Source of the DNA: Rosa chinensis
Taxonomy: Eukaryota; Streptophyta; Magnoliopsida; Rosales; Rosaceae
Assembly: GCF_002994745.2 (NCBI RefSeq)
Contig: NC_037089.1
Coordinates: 18,756,641-18,820,640 of the forward strand
Direction of reading: 5' to 3'
Length of the DNA: 64,000 bases
This document shows, in pieces, positions 44,881 to 55,177 of this stretch; the stretch's first letter is position 1, and the number at the start of each line of letters is the position of its first letter. Both the position numbers and the translations under genes were made by a program. The notes below the pieces were generated by a model. It was not told the origin of the DNA. It saw nothing but the letters and a program-made list of their open reading frames with translations, and made no database searches.

Positions 44881-47050
44881 ATTGACTTGCTTTGATAGCA
44901 AGGAAGAGAGAGATTAGGGAAGAAACTTTTTCAGAAGCTTCTTAGTTCTTAGGTTAATTTTGGGGGGTCAAACACACGTGCGTTTAAGGCTGAGCGAAGC
45001 CAAACTGCCAATCATATGATGAGTTGATTACATACTTCGGTTACTCGAAGTCACACTCACACGTACGGACTTGCCTAGTTGTCAACGAAGCCAGCGGGTC
45101 GGGTTTGAACTCTGAACGGGTTTCCGAACCCGACCAAACCAAATACCAGTATTTTGGAGTGCTTGTAATGGGGATGAGAACTTTAGGTTGTGAAGCAACT
45201 TGGAGCTTGAGCTTGGGTTGTAAGTTTTAAATCTTCAAATTGTTGTAATTTGCAACAAACAGTCTCTATGGGAGTGTATTCCATGCACCGTCAGTGCATG
45301 GGTATTTGCAATATGAATTAATGTAATTTTTTTTATATTAAAATATATAAAGGAGTGGATTAGATGAGTGACTGTTATTTTTTTAGAAATTAAAATAACC
45401 TACAGTACACTTGCACTGCCGGCGGTGCATACAATCCTCTAGATGGAGGAGGATTCAATGCACCGACATGCACTTGCACTGACATAAAGAGATTGTTAGA
45501 TTATATTAAATACACTCTTAGGTAATTAATAAAAATATTAATTATAAATATCAAGGGTTGAGATCATCTTATAAGTGTTGGGTCATCTTATAAGGGTTGA
45601 GAATAATTTCCAGTTGTTCAAATGGCTTTATATTGTTTTTCCAATTCTATCTTTAAAAGTTAGTAACCGTGAATTTAGGTAATGTGTTTACATGAAAGAT
45701 TTTATGAATTTTACTGAACTTCACAGTTATTAACTTTAGAGAAGTCAAATTAATTAAAATAGACTTATATACGTAAAAGGAATTTTAATTAATGTCCCAC
45801 AAATGAGAGATTTAGCTCGAAATGTCTTATTTGTAAAACTTATAAGACAAATCAAAGTTCTCGATAATTTAGTTCAAAATCGACTTCATTATGTGTGATG
45901 TCGTAACCCTGACTCTCGGAGGGATGCTTATTGAGCAATTATAGCTCTTTGTCACTTAAATAACTAAGAAAGCTATATTTTGTCGGATCTTTCTCAAGGT
46001 ATAACTAAAATCATCGCTTTACGTGAGGTTAGATGCCTGTCCTATATTCAAGTGAATTAAACTATCAGCAATACAACACATAAGATCATAAAGCTCTGGA
46101 GAAGTGATTACAGAATAATTAATCACACATTGTCAACTCAACATATACTTGCGAAGTCCTAACTGTTCTATGCATTATGCTGTTCAACTTTTTTTTTTCC
46201 TTTCATTTCTTGGTAATCATAGCGCATAGTACTGCAATAAATTAACTAGTGGAAAATGTTGGACTTGCCAAATTTGAGTAGAAGAAATGACATGTCTCAC
46301 CATCATGCTAACAAATTCGTTGAATGCATTTACTCCTGCCTTTGTATTCAATGGCCGGAGCTACTACAGAGCTATAGTTCCCAATAACATTATCATTCTT
46401 CTACTTTAACCCATATATATTGGTCTTCATTTTTTCTGATAAAACACCTCTTTAAACCTTTTAGACTAATGTTTTAGTCATGTTGGTTTTATTCATCACT
46501 CCAAGTAACATTTATCATTCTTCACTCCCACTCTCTTCCAGCACCACTACACCACCTCCGCTGTAATCAGTACAAATGAAGTTCTGGTTAATGACCCCAT
46601 GCCCCATTAATTAGCATAAATTTTGGACTCCCGCTACTGTCAAACTCAGCAAACAAAGCAGGAAATTAAGAAGATTTTGTTTCTTGAATTTGAGGCTGGA
46701 AATGAAAAATGTACTTAAATATCATGCAAAAAACTTATCGAATGAAACATGATTCAGGTCACTCCTTAATTACATAGCGAGTGGTGACCCAGAAGAAAAC
46801 GCATAATGCAAAGAAACAATTTATTCGTTCGACATAAGAACTGAAGCCTTCATCATCACATTAAAGCTCTCTCACTCTTACATCTACTATTAAAAACAGC
46901 AGTAGAAGAAGACTAACTAAATCCATTAGCTAACTCTAATGACAGACCAAACAAATCAGCAGAGCTAATAATTTAGAACAAAAGTAAGATCAATTCTATA
47001 TTAATTCAGTTGTCAGATCATCATCATCATCATCAGAAAATTAACTCAAT
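44881..47050. other. Intergenic region between the ADA1 and SCL32 genes
   Basis: About 2.2 kb with no gene recognised. The left part contains the ADA1 promoter. A MITE-like pair of inverted ends lies at 45270-45440. The last 300-400 bases should include the SCL32 3' UTR. Confidence 0.45.
45270..45440. mobile_element. Small MITE-like inverted repeat
   Basis: GGAGTGTATTCCATGCACCG at the left; right end GGCGGTGCATACAATCCTCT is its approximate reverse complement. TA on both sides may be the duplication. A third related end (GGAGGATTCAATGCACCG) begins at about 45448, so two copies may overlap. Confidence 0.45.
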
Positions 47051-48442
47051 TCAAGCAAGCATCCAAGCAGTGGCAAAAACAACATTGTGTCCCTTCCAAG
47101 TAAGCACAAGATCTTCTTCTTCCCTCTTCAACCCCCACCCCGCCGCGTGCTCATCCAGCATAGCTTTCACCTCATTCACAGCCTCCACTCCGAACGAAAC
47201 GCTTCGAAAGCCGGCGCTCCTCATCCGCTGCACCCACCGGCATTTGGGTTCCAGCCTCTCGACCCTCTGAAATCCCTCGTAGGCAATCACATTCTCGATT
47301 TTCCAGCACATATCGGCCTCGTACCACTGCCTCTGCTTGCTTCCCCTCGGCAGAAACGTGTCAATAGTATCATAAGGAATCCACAGATAGTTGAACGCCG
47401 ACCTCAGCCTCCCCACCAAATCGTTGGAAGTCAAGTCAGCGTCCTCGTCCACCACAACGACGACGGTTGGGTCCAAACCCCGAACGGCTTTCAAAAACAT
47501 CGACCTCAGTGAAGAGGAGGAAGTAGTGATGGATGTTGAGGACGAAGAACAAGGCTCGAAATTCTGAAACGTCTCTTCCGGAATGTAATGGAGCATCATG
47601 TGACAGTTTATGACTAGAGCCTCATGTCCACTCTCTGGGTACACCAAGTTCTGGACCCGAAGCTGCTCGATTAAGTTTGCAAATCCGTCTGTATAACTCG
47701 AAGGGATGACTCTAAACTCTAGGATTATGTTCCGGGATCTTGCAAAATTGACCAATTTCGATCCCAGCTCCTCGTACGAAAGATCCAGCATCGGCGGCAC
47801 GTCCTCTGTTGTTCCGGCTACAGTGAGCTTCAGCAGCGGAGGAGTAGTTAACCCGTCCTGACGAGAAGCAATGGCATCGACCAGAGTTGGAATTTGCATG
47901 CAGTGAGTCAAACTCAAGTCAACGATGTGGATAACGGAGTAGCCTTCCACCGCTTCGAGAATGACAGAGTTTGCGGCGGTGAAGCCAAACCGGTGCCACG
48001 GCGTGAGATCAATAAACCCGGCGAGCTCGATGACGGAGAATTTATGAGTGTGGATGGCGAGGTTAGCCTGGGCGGCGTTCATTGCGGCAAGGAGCTTAAG
48101 ACTTCCGCTCCTGGCCGCACGAGCGATGAGTGCTCGAAGAAAAGCGCACGCGAGGCGCTGGTTCGAGTCGCCGTCCGGGGGAGCAATGTTGTTGAGAACC
48201 CACAAGATCTGCTGCGCCAATGTGGCGTCGTTGGTCTCGATGGCGTTGGCGCAGTGGACTAGTAGCTGCTCCATGCAGTTGGCGTCGCCGAAGTTGGTGA
48301 GCTTCGACGACGTGGGGAAGCCAGGCCACGGACGCGTCCGGTGTGTCTGGTTTTTGTTCATGATTGGGAGATTTGGAGAGAACGGTGGTGTGGTCACAAT
48401 TTGGTGTAAGGGTTGAGGTGGTGTTTCAGTAAATTGCATCAT
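47051..48442 (-). CDS. SCL32: GRAS-family transcription regulator, SCARECROW-LIKE 32 type
   Basis: A single exon of 463 residues. GRAS landmarks are in order: leucine repeat I with MEQLLVHCANAIETND (about 57-72), VHIID region IHIVDLSLTHCMQIP (171-185), leucine repeat II and LVINCHMMLHYIPEE near 275-295, then a PFYRE-like stretch, and the SAW end with WVQRMRSAGFRSVSFG, GWGLKREEEDLVLTWKGH and TAWML. The NCHMMLHYIPEE text is typical of the SCL32 group. The N-terminal 50 residues are short and disordered, as in that group. GRAS proteins act in the nucleus as transcription regulators, usually through partners. A serine-rich insert (CSSSSTSITTSSSS) lies after leucine repeat II. Two adjacent start codons (MMQF) are possible; I use the first. 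Confidence 0.92.
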   Translation of the reverse strand: MMQFTETPPQPLHQIVTTPPFSPNLPIMNKNQTHRTRPWPGFPTSSKLTNFGDANCMEQLLVHCANAIETNDATLAQQILWVLNNIAPPDGDSNQRLACAFLRALIARAARSGSLKLLAAMNAAQANLAIHTHKFSVIELAGFIDLTPWHRFGFTAANSVILEAVEGYSVIHIVDLSLTHCMQIPTLVDAIASRQDGLTTPPLLKLTVAGTTEDVPPMLDLSYEELGSKLVNFARSRNIILEFRVIPSSYTDGFANLIEQLRVQNLVYPESGHEALVINCHMMLHYIPEETFQNFEPCSSSSTSITTSSSSLRSMFLKAVRGLDPTVVVVVDEDADLTSNDLVGRLRSAFNYLWIPYDTIDTFLPRGSKQRQWYEADMCWKIENVIAYEGFQRVERLEPKCRWVQRMRSAGFRSVSFGVEAVNEVKAMLDEHAAGWGLKREEEDLVLTWKGHNVVFATAWMLA

Positions 48443-49616
48443 TTGGGAGTGAGAGAAATCGACACTAGCTAGTCAGAAAATCTGATGCAAGGAAAGAGAC
48501 GAGAGAGACTAGTAGTGGGTATTACCTTAGCTAGCTAGGCATTGGGAAGCGATCCATAAAGAGCTGTAAAAATTTCCCATAGCAGGTGGTTCTGCAAATG
48601 AATCGAAGAAAATAGACACTTCAGCTTTTTTGGGGGGAAGCAGAAAAGGGACTGGTCAAGGATGATGATGAGAGTGAAAATATTGCGCTAATCCCAAGAA
48701 ACGATAGCTGGATTTGAAGTCAAAATTGAGCAAAAGGGACTCGTGCTAACAGTCTCTTCAGGCTTTTTTCTGCGACGATAAGTCTGTGAACTCTGCAGGT
48801 AATATGCGGGAGCTAGTGAGATAGGTAGCGGGTGCAATAAGGTTATAGGACTGGTATGATTGAACAGTTCAAAAACCTTTTTCAAGCTACAAAAAGAGTC
48901 TGATCCCTTATGCTTTTCTTGATCAGGTAAGACAGGCTAGAGAGAGAGAGAGAGAGAGTGTGACGAATCATATATGATGATGATATAAGGAAGAGGAGGA
49001 GGAGTTGTGTGGTGGCTTAAAATGTATGTTGAGAGTTTTGGTGGCATGTGAGGATGGCCGGCCATGGAGTTGTTTGTATGTGGGGTTGGGATTTTGTCAT
49101 GAATGGGAATGTGGTGGGGATCGGAGGCAGTTAATAATAATAATGTTTTTGTATCACTTTGTAATATTCATGATCACGGGCTATCATATTTGATATATAT
49201 GGATGGTACGATCATTATAGGACAGACATCATGCATATCACACCAGCTGCTTCCACACATATATATCATCAACAAATCATTTTTTCTGCCACAGGTTTTA
49301 ATTCTTTCTTGTTTTGTTTTGTTACCATAGAATGTATGTACCAAACTCGTTTCATCAGCACTGACGCTTTGGTGCAAAGCTGTGGTAACTAGTAGATGTG
49401 ACAAAATTGGGTAGAAAAATATAATTTTAAGAAGTCAAAATTAGGTTTGTCTTAACCGGTGTTAATGATCATATTCATATTTGTCATCTTTGCATGTTAA
49501 TTAGCTTAACAAGTCATTATCGAATCTAACAACTGGCATTATATTGTACGTAAAGGATGTATATCAAGAATTTCGCTGTGTTAACACAGCATATTTATAT
49601 GATTCAGGCTTATAGA
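48443..49616. other. Upstream region of SCL32
   Basis: Holds the SCL32 promoter and leader, with a (GA)n run at 48941-48958. No other gene is recognised. The stretch after 49100 is AT-rich intergenic sequence ending in the AT repeat at 49617-49641. Confidence 0.5.
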
Positions 49617-49641
49617 ATAATATATATATATATATATATAT

Positions 49642-49908
49642 CAATTAAAATCTGCATAAGTGATCATTTCTGCAGTAAATTTTACAGCCATAATAATCGT
49701 TAAGACATTTATAACTGTGATTTATAATTATAAGCATGAATATTTCGGGTTGGATAGATTTGATTCATCCATTGATTTAATCTACTTTGATATCTTAACG
49801 GTTATCAATTTGGCTGAAAATTTACATAAGTAGTCTATTCATAGAGTCCTAAAAACTAAACAGTCGAGATGCCCATATGTGATCGAAAAGTGAATCTCAC
49901 GAAAGATT
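49642..49908. mobile_element. Diverged foldback element between AT repeats
   Basis: It shares the core CAATTTGGCTGAAAATTTAC and CTAAAAACTAAACAGTCGAG-type text with the foldback elements at 49930 and 9319. Only one half is well preserved. AT repeats lie on both sides (49617-49641 and 49910-49929). Confidence 0.55.
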
Positions 49909-49929
49909 CAATATATATATATATATATA

Positions 49930-50336
49930 GGGCCCTTCTAGTGAGGGATTCCTTTTTTGGCCATTTTAAGGGCTCACTCATTAGACCTACTTTTCGATCA
50001 CATATTCACATCTTAACTGTTCAGTTATTAGGTATATATGAATAGATTATCTCTGCAAATTTTCAGCCAAATTGATAATCATTAGGGCATTCATAACTGC
50101 GATTTACAATTATGAACACGAACGGTTTAGGTTGAACAGATTCAGTACGTCCATTGATTTAATCTAGTTCGATACCTTAATGATCATCAATTTGGCTGAA
50201 AATTTGCATAAGTACTGAACTATACATTAGAACTTAAAAACTAAACGGTCGAGATGCCGAAATACTATCGAAAAGTTGGTCCCACAAGGAATCCCTTAAA
50301 ATGACCAAAAAAAGAGATCCCTTAGTGGAAGGGTCC
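49930..50336. mobile_element. Foldback element, 407 bp, between TA repeats
   Basis: GGGCCCTTCTAGTGAGGG with TTGGCCATTTTAAGGG at the left is mirrored by CCCTTAAAATGACCAA and CCCTTAGTGGAAGGGTCC at the right. Flanks are TATATATATA on each side, as if the repeat had been duplicated on insertion. Confidence 0.75.
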
Positions 50337-50357
50337 TATATATATAGGGGTCTAGTC

Positions 50358-51605
50358 TAGAGGTGGAAAATGGGCTGCTAGGCCTGAACACAGCACGAGC
50401 CCAACACGTTTAAAAGCAGTCTGGTCTGGCCCAAACTCGTTAGTGACCCAAGCACGTTATTCTAACTGGTCGGCTGGACTGAGGAATATGAGCCCAGTGG
50501 CCCGAGTCTGTTACAGGCCTGGCATGGCCCGAGCATGACATATTGCAGTCCACAATCCGGCTTGTTTCTATCATATAAATTTTTTTCCTTTATAATATAA
50601 AGATAATATATATTTAGAAACAATAAACTTATATTTGATCGTGTAAACAAAAAACTTACATATAAAGATAGGGAGCTCTTCTAATGAGGACCACTAAAAT
50701 AAGGACTAGTTAAGGACTCTTGTATTAGACCCACACCACTAAAATGAGGAATAGTTGAAAACTTTTGTATTAGACCCACTTTTCTATCACATTTTTACAA
50801 ATCAACAGTTAGATGCTTAGATATTTATGTGTATATCATTTATGCAATTTTTCAACCAAATTAAAAATCATTGAGACCTTCACAATCGTGATTTATTAGT
50901 TATGAACATGAACGGTTCATGTTGATATATTTGGTTTGTCCATTGATTTGATCTAATTTGATACCTTAACAATTAACAATTAGCAATTTGAAAAAAAAAA
51001 ATTCAAAAATGATCTACTCATGTATATATAAACATCTAACGGCTGATTTGTCATAATGTAATCGAAAAGTGAATCTTCCAAACCATTTATTAGAAAGTCC
51101 TCAACTAGTCCTCATTTTAGTGGTCCTTATTGGGAGGGTCCCCTATAAAGATAACATATATTTGAGTGTAAATTTGGATTGCCCTTTAGACATTTTTGCT
51201 GAAAGTTTATTACTTTGTAAACAATGACAAAGTTAGCTGTAGGTTTGTAAACAATGAGCATTTGTCACTTATTTATCTATTTTGTTTACAAAAAAAAAAA
51301 AAAAGATCAATAGAGTGTAGGAATTAGTTTTGGTTTGTGGATTGGATTGTGTATGGTTGAGACTTGAGACTTTGAGAGTGGAACCGGTGGTATATGAATT
51401 GCAGCTTATATTAATAATATTAGCCTCAACTAATTTTTGGCACGAAATGAGCATGGCAGGACCCATTTATGGGTCTTGCACGAGTACGGCCCAGCACGTT
51501 GTGGGATTGGGTCGTGGGCGGGGTTGGGCCTAATGTTAGTATATGAGAAGGCCCGAGCCCGTTAAGAAACGGGTCGTTAACGACCCGGCCTGTTTGCCAC
51601 CTCTA
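50358..51605. mobile_element. hAT-like element interrupted by a foldback element
   Basis: Starts TAGAGGTGGAAAATGGGC and ends GCCTGTTTGCCACCTCTA, inverted. Both ends are rich in GGCC and CACG-type words. The 8-bp flanks share GTCTAG but offset by a base, so the duplication is imperfect. The foldback element at 50671-51143 is inserted inside. Confidence 0.6.
50671..51143. mobile_element. Foldback element, 473 bp, with a 10-bp TSD
   Basis: A perfect duplication TATAAAGATA (50661-50670 and 51144-51153) flanks it. GGACCACTAAAATAAGGACTAG-like text at the left is mirrored near-perfectly by CTAGTCCTCATTTTAGTGG at the right. The 10-bp duplication suggests Mutator-type integration for this whole foldback family. 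Confidence 0.85.
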
Positions 51606-51855
51606 AGTCTAGATCTAACTGAATCGCAATTAGGGGTGACATTTCTAGTTTGAAAGAAGATCAAACTGGTCTATAGTTGATTGTTATTCCATCAATGGAA
51701 AAAACATAAAAAAAAGATTAAAACAATAAGAATAATAGTATTAAAAATTTTAAAACTAAAACTCAGGATCAAACTGGCTTAATGAAATCAAATTCTCCAA
51801 GGCGAAACCACCCCTACGAGGTTGCAAAAATTTTACTACATGTTATCATGTGAAT

Positions 51856-52521
51856 TAGGGGTCATCATTTGGCCCTTCAGCCCTAAGCCTACCCTAAACC
51901 CGCCCGACCCGGCCCTTGTATTAGGGCGGGCTGGCCCGACCCTTTCTAAAATAGGGTAGGGTATGGGCCATGAAAATGAAGGCCGGCCAGGCCCGTTTGA
52001 ACCTGTTAGGGCCAAGCCTGGCCCGCCCGAATAAGCCCTAATAATTTTTTTTATTTTATATTTTTTAATTATGTTTCTCTTTTTTCTATAATATGCAATT
52101 TATCTCTTTCTTTGTAATTGATTTCATAAGTTTTGTTTTCTTTAATTTCTATTTTCTTTGTTAAATGTTTTCTTTAATTTATCTCTTAACTAATATTAAT
52201 AAATGTTATAAGTTAATTCCTATATGTGTGTGTGTGTGTGTGTGTATTAAATATGAACAATAAAAAACAATGAGTCTTTTATTACCTATATATATATATC
52301 ATTGAGCCATATTTTGAGAAGAAAAAAATAATGTTTTTTTTTTTGTTAAAAAAATAAGGCCCTTTTTGGCCCTAGCGGATCGGGCTTTTCAGGAGGATAA
52401 GGGTTAGCATATTTAAGCCCCGGCCAGACCCTACCCAGCCCTAAATTTTGTTGACTTTGACTAGGGCCGGCCTTACCCTAAGCCCTAAAATTTAGGGTTG
52501 CGCGGCCCATGATGACCCCTA
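51856..52521. mobile_element. hAT-type element, 666 bp
   Basis: TAGGGGTCATCAT at the left matches inverted ATGATGACCCCTA at the right. ATGTGAAT flanks both sides exactly (51848-51855 and 52522-52529), an 8-bp hAT duplication. Inside the ends are GGGCC- and CCCTAA-rich stretches; a (TG)n run lies at 52226-52245. No transposase. Confidence 0.92.
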
Positions 52522-52801
52522 ATGTGAATGCCTCTAACGCAAAGCGTAGAGACATACCAACCTAAATCGAACTTAAAACTCAATAGTGTCTTGGGTATTC
52601 TACCAAACAAAAAAAAAGAAAACATGTTGGATAAACCGGCAATAATTATAATAAATGCTTAATCAAGTATAATGATTCAACGGTTGGTTTGGCCTTAGAA
52701 TAAACTCACTTCATATCATTTGTTGAACAATTTAACATATTTTTTGTGAGAAAATTTAAAAAATTGTACAACAAAGCACACACAATTAGATTTAGTCTTC
52801 C

Positions 52802-53112
52802 ATAGACATTCTGAACTCAAGCCTTATAAAGTAGGACTAATTTCTATAAGCTTATCTAAGACGTTTCTAGTTGATATTTGTACCACAAATGCGTGTTGGC
52901 ATGTTAGACTAAATGAATGATTTTTCCTTAGAAAGCGAGATTGTTCTTGCTTAGCTCAGGCTTGTTGTTCAGCGAATGTCCCTTTAGACTTTAATGAGTT
53001 TAGTTTGGCTTAGATAGGTTATCTGGTTTTCTGAATTTTCTTATGTAAGTTCTGTTAGACTCTGATCTATTTTCATAGCTTTATTACTAATGAAATCAAT
53101 TCTATTCAAAAA
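52802..53112 (+). mobile_element. Short 5'-truncated retroposon, about 310 bp
   Basis: AATTAGATTTAGTCTTCC at 52784-52801 is repeated at 53113-53130 (18 bp), and the insert ends CAATTCTATTC plus a short A-run. This is the signature of LINE-machinery insertion. No coding domain remains. Its CTATTC end matches the micro-scars at 30440 and 38841. Confidence 0.82.
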
Positions 53113-53325
53113 AATTAGATTTAGTCTTCCTTTAAAAATTTTTTTTGGTAAAATATATAAATGAGAAAATATGCCCTAAACTATGTAATAGTTTACTAAT
53201 ATTGAACTTAATTTGTGCGAATATATTTGGAAAAGAATCATGATCTAAAGTATAATATTGACATGTGTGTCATCATGGATCTGGCTACTTGATCGGTTAA
53301 CTCTAATTTAGAAATTAAGAGAGCA

Positions 53326-55163
53326 GTGACCTAGCCGCTCGCTCTGCTAGGGTTTTCGCAGAAATTTTCTTCGACCAAAATCTCCAAACCTTTGTCTGGT
53401 CTATATGGAGCAGACTCCTACTGGTACTATGGCTGTTCTTCCTCCTTCTGATTCCGCAAGGGTGTCTTTGGGCGGGGCGGGGCAGGCAGCATTGCAAGAC
53501 AACAACTGGTATATGGTTGGGCGATTGCTGGGGGCAAAGTCGCTGTTTCCTGGGTTCAAGGGCACCATTGCTTCGATCTGGAGTCTCAAGTCTGGCCTCT
53601 CTATTCATGATGCCGGATATCGATTCCTTTTCCAATTCACTCATGAAGCTGATCGTAATAGAGCGCTGCATGGAGGGCCGTGGTTCTACAGGAACACGAT
53701 GCTGTTGGTAAGGGATTATGATGGAGTTGGCTCAGTGGAGAGGGTTCCTTTGTGGTAGATGGAGATCTGGATTGCGGTCTAGGGTTGCCAGTGGCACTTC
53801 GCAACAAGCATGCCTTAACCCTAATTGGATATGTGGTTGGTCAGGTTATTTGATTTGATCAATCGGCTCTTCGTAGGAAGGAGGAGGAGCAGAGGATCAG
53901 GTTGGTGTTGGATACGCGTCGGAGGGTGCGTACTTGGATGCTCTTTGAGTTCTCTCCCATGGTGCAGCTTGAGATTACTCTCATTTATGAGAAAGTTAAG
54001 GGATTCTGTAGGGACTGCGGTTTATTTGAGCATGAGGCCTCAGGGTGTGATGGCTTTTTGCTGAAAGAGAAGGCAGAAATTCAGAATGGGCCTCCGGAAG
54101 CGGCGATGGCCGGGTTGTCATTAGAAGTGGGTGTTCTCCCTCTGGAACCAATGCTAACTCCTATGACGGAGCAGATGCCTTCTGCTGAGGTTGGGGGAAT
54201 GGTTATGGAGCTGGAGTTGCAACATGATGGTAGGTTGCATGGTTCCCATTTGTTGGGAGTGGTGGAAGCCCATGCGTCACAAGGAAGTGACGTGCTGCAT
54301 GGTTCCAAGATTGATGGAAGTACAATATGTGCATCCTTAGGTTTGATAGAGAATAATGGTGTCGGCTGGTTCAAGAATTGGCAGAAGCTACTCCCAGATG
54401 GTGCTACGTCAACCATCCTGCCACCCAACATTTTGGCCAAAGTGAAGAAAGGCCTTCTGAAGCCGGGGGTTGATTTGGGTTTGAATGGTTTGGTTGCTGC
54501 TGGTACCAAGAGAAAAGCGGGCTATGATCTGCTCAATGCGGGTAAGAAGATGTTGTCGCTTCCTGCTCCTGCTCTTAGAGTGGATGAAAATATAGTTTTG
54601 GTGTTACAACATAAGAATGGGCAGATTATAATCTCGCCAAAGAAAAAGAAGAAGTTGGGTCATCCTCGAGGTAGTAAGAATAAGCCGAAGGCTACCAGGA
54701 CGTTGGTTCTGGAGCTGCATAAGAGGAAATCTCGCAAATGGAAGAGTCATATTGACTCTGGTGCTGTGAATGAGTCCGCAAATAGCCTGTCCAAGGAAGC
54801 GGTTATTGCTGAGGCTAAGGCATTGGATACAGAAGGTGGAATGGAAGAGGAGGCTGCTTCTCCTCTTCCGGATGTTATTTAATTTTAGCTAGGTGGCAAA
54901 AATCATGATCTCTGAGGGTATTTTAATCTTGCTTCGGAGATTTTTGGTTTTTGTTTGCAATAAAGGTGCGTGAACTGTCTAAAAGGTGGGTGTGTGTGCT
55001 AGGGGTATATTGGGTTCTTGTTCTTGTTCTTGTTAGAATAGGAGTCTCAAGGTACTCTGAGGAACGATTCTTTCTGTCGACCCCTTAGGGGTATTTCATT
55101 TTTGTACTGCTTGCTGAATCTATATAATGGGCTGACCTCTTTTGATAAAAAAAAAAAAAAAAA
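53326..55163 (+). mobile_element. LINE-type retroposon carrying only ORF1
   Basis: AAATTAAGAGAGCA at 53312-53325 and 55164-55177 is a 14-bp duplication. The copy begins with a GC-rich leader and ends with an A-run of about 20. The body has an ORF1 protein (DUF4283 and zinc knuckle) but no endonuclease or reverse transcriptase. Both ends of the insertion are in place, so this is a complete insertion of an element lacking ORF2, not a 5' truncation. Confidence 0.85.
53405..54882 (+). pseudogene. LINE ORF1 protein (DUF4283 plus CCHC zinc knuckle), broken
   Basis: First frame 53405-53758 (117 codons) has the DUF4283 pattern: NNWYMVGRLLGAKSLFPGFK, then FQFTHEADRNRALHGGPWFY. It stops at 53756; further stops and a frame change lie between 53758 and 53902 (readable text GLPVALRNKHALTLIGYVVG). 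The second frame, 53902-54882, begins with a basic helix (LDTRRRVRTWMLF), then the knuckle CRDCGLFEHEASGC (CX2CX4HX4C). A long linker follows, with the basic KKKKKLGHPRGSKNKPKATR near the C-terminus. In L1-type elements this protein binds the element RNA. Broken here. Confidence 0.82.
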
Positions 55164-55177
55164 AAATTAAGAGAGCA

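Noticed and set aside
47010..48416. Forward-strand open stretches across the SCL32 region
   Set aside because: They are antisense shadows of the 463-codon GRAS frame.
51625..51822. Possible hAT element with TAGGGGTG ends
   Set aside because: The ends match (TAGGGGTGACATTTC against CCACCCCTA inverted), but the 8-bp flanks differ completely, so I did not call it.
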